This document shows positions 5,075-6,246 of a DNA stretch of 6,246 nt, in pieces (positions within the stretch are counted from its first letter, which is position 1; each line of letters begins with the position of its first letter). The notes below the pieces were generated by a model that made no database searches, was not told the origin of the DNA, and saw only the letters and a list, made by a program, of their open reading frames with translations. The stretch comes from Actinotalea sp. Lineage in GTDB: Bacteria; Actinomycetota; Actinomycetes; Actinomycetales; Cellulomonadaceae. Where the stretch lies: the NCBI GenBank assembly GCA_014360395.1, contig JACIXM010000013.1, forward strand, positions 1-6,246. The letters run 5' to 3'. The translations under genes were made by a program, and so were the position numbers.

Positions 5075-6246
5075 TCACACGTCCGCGCCGGTGATCCCCG
5101 CGGTCGACGCGATGACGTCGCCGATGCGCCGCGAGAGGGCCTCGTAGAACATCGACAGCGGGAACTCGTCCGGCAGGACGGCGTCGGTCATCTCCTTGAG
5201 CGGACCGGTCAGCGGCAGCGCCTCGGGCCCCTTGGCCCACGTCGACGCCGGGTGCGGGGTGACCGTGGAGGACACGAGCTCGTAGGCGGCGAGCCAGTGC
5301 GCGATCTTCGGTCGGTCGATGGAGCGCCAGTACAGGTCCTCGATCTGCCGGCCCAGCTGCAGGACCACCTCGGGGACGCCCTCCCAGTCGATCGACAGGC
5401 GGTTGTCCGTCCAGTGCAGGACGTGGTGCTGGTGCAGCCACGCGAAGAGCAGCTGCCCGCCCAGCCCGTCGTAGTTGCGGGTGCGGGACCCGGTGATCGG
5501 GAAGCGGAAGATCCGGTCGAAGAGGACGGCGTACTGCACCAGGCGCGCGTGCGGCAGGCCCTGGGCCTCCAGCGCGACGGCCTCGCGGAACGCGGTGAGG
5601 TCGCAGCGCAGCTCCTCCAGCGCGTAGAGGAAGAAGGGCATCCGCTGCTTGATCATGAACGGGTCGAAGGGCAGGTCACCGCGCATGTGGGTCCGGTCGT
5701 GGATGAGGTCCCACATGACGAACGTCTCCTCGCAGAGCGCCTGGTCCGTCAGCAGGCGTGCGGCGTCCGGCGGCAGCGCCAGCCCGGTCGTCTCCGCCGC
5801 GGCGCGGACGACCCGGCGGAAGCGCGCCGCCTCGCGGTCGGCGAAGATCGCGCCCCAGGTGAACGCGGGCACCTCCCGCATCGCCACCGTCTCGGGGAAG
5901 AGCACGGCGGAGTTGGTGTCGTAGCCCGCCGTGAAGTCCAGGAAGCGGATCGGCACGAACAGGGCGTTGGAGTAGTCGCCGGCCTCCAGCTCCGCGACGA
6001 AGTCCGGCCACCGGACCTCGAGCAGCACGGCCTCGAGGTGCCGGTCCGGGCTGCCGTTCTGCGTGTACATCGGGAACACCACGAGGTGCTGCATGCCGTC
6101 GACCCGCTGGAGCTGCGGCTGGAACGCCACGAGGGAGTCCAGGAAGTCCGGCACGCCCATGCCGGCGTCGGCCCAGCGGTGCAGGTCCACCTGCAGGGCA
6201 GCGAGGTAGGCGTCGTCGTGCGGGAAGTGCGGCGCCAGCTCGCCGA
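5075..6246 (-). CDS. DUF6421 family protein, N-terminus beyond the window edge
   Basis: The window holds 389 codons plus stop of a larger protein; the frame is open to the right edge. The GTG at 6190 is internal, because the 18 codons before it (GELAPHFPHDDAY onward) match the family. Recalled streptomycete homologues run to about 460-480 aa, so roughly 80-90 residues are missing. Signatures, numbered from the first full codon, include GVPDFLDSLVAFQP (30-43), HLVVFPMYTQNG (53-64), FTAGYDTNSAVLFPE (104-118), HDRTH (182-186), PFDPFMIKQR (192-201), EELRCDLTAF (210-219), RNYDGLGGQLLFAWL (256-270) and LPDEFPLSMFYEALS (357-371). Function is unknown. No signal peptide or membrane helix is seen in the visible part. 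The HDRTH and EELRCD pair recalls zinc peptidases of the dipeptidyl-peptidase III type, which is a hypothesis. The aldolase gene follows after 54 bp, so a shared transcript is possible. Confidence 0.9.
   Translation of the reverse strand, partial: GELAPHFPHDDAYLAALQVDLHRWADAGMGVPDFLDSLVAFQPQLQRVDGMQHLVVFPMYTQNGSPDRHLEAVLLEVRWPDFVAELEAGDYSNALFVPIRFLDFTAGYDTNSAVLFPETVAMREVPAFTWGAIFADREAARFRRVVRAAAETTGLALPPDAARLLTDQALCEETFVMWDLIHDRTHMRGDLPFDPFMIKQRMPFFLYALEELRCDLTAFREAVALEAQGLPHARLVQYAVLFDRIFRFPITGSRTRNYDGLGGQLLFAWLHQHHVLHWTDNRLSIDWEGVPEVVLQLGRQIEDLYWRSIDRPKIAHWLAAYELVSSTVTPHPASTWAKGPEALPLTGPLKEMTDAVLPDEFPLSMFYEALSRRIGDVIASTAGITGADV

Noticed and set aside
6188..6190. GTG as the start of the DUF6421 gene.
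   Set aside because: The 18 codons upstream to the window edge stay open and match the family's conserved sequence before this point, so the GTG encodes an internal valine.

Overview
The window is a stretch of high-GC DNA with strong G/C preference at third codon positions, all TGA stops, frequent GTG starts and very short intergenic gaps. This points to an actinobacterial (Actinomycetota) chromosome. The protein families fit that: a DUF6421 protein, a trehalose-synthase-like GH13 enzyme next to an LLM-class flavin oxidoreductase, and a bacterial App1-type phosphatase. I cannot fix the genus from the sequence. There are five protein genes, almost no empty DNA, and no sign of an insertion sequence, prophage, CRISPR array, tRNA or rRNA.

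Layout from left to right. (1) 28-2708, minus strand: a two-gene operon, LLM-class oxidoreductase then a trehalose-synthase-like GH13 glycoside hydrolase. They are joined by an ATGA stop/start overlap, with a near-perfect Shine-Dalgarno sequence inside the end of the first gene. (2) 2709-2783: a 75-bp divergent intergenic region that must hold the promoters or leaders of the operon and of the plus-strand gene; it contains small overlapping inverted repeats. (3) 2784-3875, plus strand: App1-family (DUF2183) HAD-type phosphatase. (4) 3876-3895: a 20-bp convergent gap with a small hairpin. (5) 3896-5020, minus strand: a PLP-dependent threonine aldolase with an unusual N-terminal extension. (6) 5021-5074: a 54-bp gap almost filled by a perfect 13-bp inverted repeat. 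(7) 5075-6246, minus strand: DUF6421 protein, whose N-terminus lies beyond the right edge.

How the genes may work together. The oxidoreductase and the GH13 enzyme are almost certainly co-translated, so they probably share a role in alpha-glucan or trehalose metabolism; the oxidoreductase's substrate is unknown. The phosphatase, the aldolase and the DUF6421 protein show no obvious pathway link to that pair or to each other. The DUF6421 gene could be read into the aldolase gene across the hairpin.

The window looks mostly like ordinary core or shell chromosome. The points most worth a second look are the zincin-like residue pattern in the DUF6421 protein (HDRTH followed by EELRCD, resembling dipeptidyl-peptidase III motifs), the coupled GH13/oxidoreductase pair, and the strong stem-loop abutting the aldolase start.
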